A stretch of 10,481 bases of DNA from Hymenopellis radicata. Taxonomy: Eukaryota > Basidiomycota > Agaricomycetes > Agaricales > Physalacriaceae. Below the pieces are notes generated by a model. That model saw nothing but the letters and a program-made list of their open reading frames with translations. It ran no database searches and was not told the origin of the DNA. The DNA lies in contig JADNRX010001369.1 of the NCBI GenBank assembly GCA_015501595.1, positions 1 to 10,481 of the forward strand, given 5' to 3'. The position numbers and the translations under genes are program-made. Shown one piece after another: positions 7,858 through 10,481 of the stretch (the stretch's first letter is position 1; each line of letters starts with the position of its first letter).

Positions 7858-9108
7858 ATGCCCACATTTGACATGGTTGTCGTCGGCGCCGGTGGTGGCC
7901 AGACGAAACAGATCTATCCGCGTATGTTGCATATATCGACTGTTCCTCCCGTGTTCACTCACACTCTCTCTAGATATTTATTTAAACCAGCAGACATGGA
8001 CTGGAGCGACGGTATTGTCGCATTAGAGCAGGTATGATGCATGTCAACTATCCGTCACCAATGCTCAAGGCCACCAGGCTCAGGCCAAGGCGCTCTGCGC
8101 CGTATTCTACAGTCAACTCCCTCCTGTTCGGTGAGAGTCATCCCACCGTAGCCGACATCTATTCCTGGGTTCAGTTCGTACAAATTCACGTTACATTTTA
8201 CTTCACTGATTGCCAGCAGCTGCTTCGTTCTTAGCCACGCCCATCTCGATCACATCAACAGTCTTGTTATATCTGCCGGGTCGTTTCTCCCGGGCAATCA
8301 ACGTAAACACATACACGCCTCCAAACAAGTTCTGGACGCGCTAAACACACACGTGTTCCAAGACGTAGTCTGGCCGGCGTTGGCTAGTTACGAGAAGGAC
8401 GACGATGACTCCAAATACCTCTATAAAGAGTAGGCTTCTCACCTGCGCCAGATCATTGTGTCTTACATACACGTCTTCTAGATTCCCTGCGCTCAAATAC
8501 CAACCCGTCTTACCCGACGTCTCTATCCGCAGAGTTTCAGTAAGCCACGGGGGCTGCGAATCTTCTGCCTTCTTCATCCGACACAACCCCTCCTCAAACG
8601 AGTTCTTGTTCTTTGGTGACGTCGAACCCGATTCGCTCGCTTCTAAACCCCGCAACCTCAATGTTTGGGCTCTTGCGGCCCAAAAGATACCCGATAAACT
8701 GTCCTGCATTTTCATCGAATGCTCTTTTCCCTCTGGGCGTGACGATGATATGCTCTTTGGACACCTGAATCCTGAGCATCTCGTGCAGGAGCTCACAGTA
8801 CTTGCGGAAGAGGTAATCAAAGCGCGGAGCCACACTCGTCCGCCTAGGAAAAAACGGAAAAAGAACTCTGTTGATCCAGAGGCCCTTCGAGGCGCGCTCA
8901 CGGGGGTGCGCGTCGTCATCGTGCATTGTAAAGACGACCTGTCTCTTCGCCGTCATCCACGAGAAATCATTCTGGAGCAAGTAAAAGCGCTGGTGGAAGC
9001 AAAGGGATTAGGCGCAGAAGTCATCGCCGCAGAGCAAGGCATGCACTTAAGTGAGTTGTTCCCGACCTCCTTACTAGGTGTCGCTCATCCGTGGCGTTAG
9101 CTTTATGA
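7858..9108 (+). CDS. PDE1: Class II 3',5'-cyclic-AMP phosphodiesterase (PDE1 type)
   Basis: Hydrolyses cAMP to AMP and so damps the cAMP/PKA pathway; class II enzymes have a metallo-beta-lactamase-like fold. Exons: 7858-7921, 7974-8031, 8078-8173, 8217-8429, 8482-9050, 9101-9108. Total coding length is 1008 nt; three single-base gaps must be filled to give 1011 nt and 336 residues. The start MPTFDMVVVGAGGG is the typical glycine-rich N-terminus. The metal-binding signature HAHLDH is at 8236-8253, followed by INSLVISAGS. Later landmarks are FLFFGDVEPDS, FIECSFPSGR, GHLNPEHLVQEL, VVIVHCKDD and AAEQGMHL. A Lys-rich insert (RPPRKKRKKN, about 8840-8867) sits in a variable loop and looks NLS-like. 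The last coding exon is only 8 nt (completing Thr, then Leu, TGA), which matches the usual family ending better than read-through to 9100. Donor GTTCGT is used at 8174. Confidence 0.92.
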
Positions 9109-9591
9109 ACTGTTATTCGAACTCATAGCTATACTGTATATTAGCATACTAGCCTCCTTCATGTAGCTGTAGTATTCCTGACGGACCACCCACGATGTAG
9201 AATGATATCAAAAGATCTCCTGTAAGTAGATACAAGCAAACACTTGCAATTGCAAGGTCTGCTGGAGAATCTTCTGGAAGACCCGGTGTAAGATACAAGT
9301 AAGTACCTCAGGCCTCATGAGTGGGCACTGGGAGTGGTAGATTGTTATAAAGAGTCAGACCGGATGAGTCGCTCTGCCTCACAAAGGTTTGAATAATGTT
9401 GGTTTGCAACAACGGTCATAGAGTGTCATGAACGAAACCACATACAAAAAGACGAAAAGGTGAGAATATAATAACAGAGACAAATCCCCGTCCCGCAAAG
9501 TATGTAAGTGCTAATAATCGAAACCAAATCTATAAAACACGCGCAGTATTTTTTCCTTCCACCAATAGAAAGCAATGAAAGCGAACTTATA
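9109..9591. other. Convergent 3' intergenic, 483 bp
   Basis: No coding potential or RNA gene is recognised. It holds the 3' ends of the phosphodiesterase (+) and striatin (-). A perfect 14-bp palindrome lies at 9243-9256, flanked by several GTAAG/ATACAAG-like short direct repeats (about 9222-9306). Confidence 0.6.
9243..9256. repeat. 14-bp perfect palindrome
   Basis: CTTGCAATTGCAAG reads the same on both strands. It sits between two convergent genes and is not part of a visible larger hairpin with a loop. Confidence 0.5.
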
Positions 9592-10481
9592 TCACGACGA
9601 TGCATAATAGTTTTACAACGCCATCAGCACCTGCGCTAGCCATGAAAGGGAGCGAAGGATGGAAACTCCACGTCAAGAACACCTTCGCGGGCCTTCTCTC
9701 GGTGAGTTGTTATCTCTTGTACGCACGCACGATTTCCAAGTAAGTCCCAGAATCGGATGGAGCAATCATGGCTGGCTGACACAAGGGAGAATCCAGCAAC
9801 ATCGATGGCGAGTGAAGTCACACCATCTAGATGCGCCAACATTGAGTGCGTACATTGCCCTAGTTAGTTGAGTCCATCAGAAGGGGGAATTAGGAAAGGC
9901 ATTTTGGCTCCCACCTGTCTCAATATCGAAGATTTTGTAGTACTTGTCCTCGTGAGCAGTCACAAGCAGAGGCATCGTTGGATGCGATGCTATCCGGTTT
10001 ATTTGAGTGGCCGGTGTCCCATCTTCGTGCCCGGAGGAACGGATATTAGCATCAACGCAGAGTGAATATTGGAGGAAAACGCACCATAAGTGCTGTCGCT
10101 GGCTAACCGAGAAAGTTCCTTTCCAGTCTCAATCTCAAATATCTTGATGACCGCATTTTGATACGCAACCGCAACTTGCTTGAGATCGACCTTGAGCGCC
10201 TCGACAGCGGTGGCGCCGGGGACGTCACCCTCGTGGTTCTCCTCACTTTCTCCGCTCTCGAGACCATGCCAACCCCAGGTCAATTTAAGGTGACCTGCAC
10301 TCGGTCCACTGACATCCCAGACTTTGACGGCACCCTCGGCGCCACAGCTGATCAGGGTAGTCTCGTCCGAACAAGTGCCAGGTCCCACACTGCATCTGTG
10401 TGACCAATGAGTTCACCCCTTGCCCGCGTCTCATCATACGGTGCATATGTCGTGTGTGAAGGCGGCGGAAGTACCCAAACG
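9592..10481 (-). CDS. Striatin C-terminal WD40 region (STRIPAK scaffold, PRO11/Far8-type), 5' end outside window
   Basis: Striatin is the B''' regulatory/scaffold subunit of the PP2A complex STRIPAK, which in fungi controls hyphal fusion, sexual development and polarity. Exons (minus): >10481-10085, 10022-9915, 9859-9592; introns 10023-10084 and 9860-9914, the latter with a CTAAC branch site. 256 residues are visible, with WD-type blades ending VWDLAL, VKVWDV, IKIFEIE, KIFDIE and IRFWDLL. Family hallmarks are GHTDAVWDL, LTWGWHG, VDLKQVAVAYQNAVIKIF, SHPTMPLLVTAHEDKY, AHLDGVTSLAIDVAGFSLVS and RACVQEITTHREKAREGVLD. These are more specific than a generic WD40 protein. Three single-base breaks must be allowed (one lost near 10367, one gained near 9658-9662, one gained near 9603-9607). 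The natural ending is then KLYASS with stop TGA at 9594-9592. The N-terminal caveolin-binding/coiled-coil half lies beyond 10481. Confidence 0.94.

Noticed and set aside
8341..8919. 192-residue open frame on the minus strand across the phosphodiesterase
   Set aside because: It is antisense to conserved coding exons carrying FLFFGDVEPDS and FIECSFPSGR and shows no family features.
9222..9310. Possible small RNA or mobile-element remnant around the 14-bp palindrome
   Set aside because: There are no terminal inverted repeats, target-site duplication or stable long hairpin; only short AT-rich repeats.
9592..10481. Generic WD40 protein such as a G-beta subunit or Cdc20-type
   Set aside because: The VAVAYQNAVIKIF, TAHEDKY and RACVQEITTHREKAREGVLD stretches are striatin-specific.

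Overview
The window looks like a gene-dense piece of a Basidiomycota genome, probably Agaricomycetes. The genes are split by about 28 very short introns (43-62 nt), nearly all GT-AG with CTAAC/CTGAC/TTGAC-like branch sites. They encode eukaryotic proteins whose wording is typical of mushroom-forming fungi. I rebuilt every gene by hand from splice sites, reading frame and family knowledge, with no database search.

Layout: (1) <1-1486 (+), the C-terminal 362 residues of Mcd4/PIG-N, GPI ethanolamine-phosphate transferase 1, in nine exons. (2) 1568-2804 (-), a standalone DUF2156 (LPG_synthase_C) protein, predicted to be a tRNA-dependent lipid or sterol aminoacyl-transferase. (3) 2982-4591 (+), a membrane-anchored HSL-type alpha/beta hydrolase, divergent from gene 2 across a 177-bp shared promoter. 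(4) 4808-7601 (-), a ten-exon protein of unknown function with a conserved N-terminal domain, a Pro-rich linker with a basic NLS-like patch, four 17-residue tandem repeats and two homologous C-terminal modules. (5) 7858-9108 (+), a class II cAMP phosphodiesterase (PDE1 type). (6) 9592->10481 (-), the C-terminal WD40 part of striatin, the STRIPAK scaffold. Genes 1/2, 3/4 and 5/6 are convergent; 2/3 and 4/5 are divergent. I see no tRNA, rRNA, transposon or CRISPR.

Two things stand out. First, the divergent DUF2156/hydrolase pair resembles the synthase-plus-hydrolase logic of fungal sterol aminoacylation (ErdS/ErdH, ErgS). Second, gene 4 carries an internal duplication in which even intron positions and phases match between the copies.

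A caution applies to the whole window. Every gene except mcd4 contains one or more single-base frame breaks, mostly in short C or G runs, inside otherwise well conserved coding sequence. Their spread over five unrelated and mostly housekeeping-type genes points to sequencing or assembly indels rather than pseudogenes, but the sequence alone cannot prove it. Coordinates given for these genes span the breaks.
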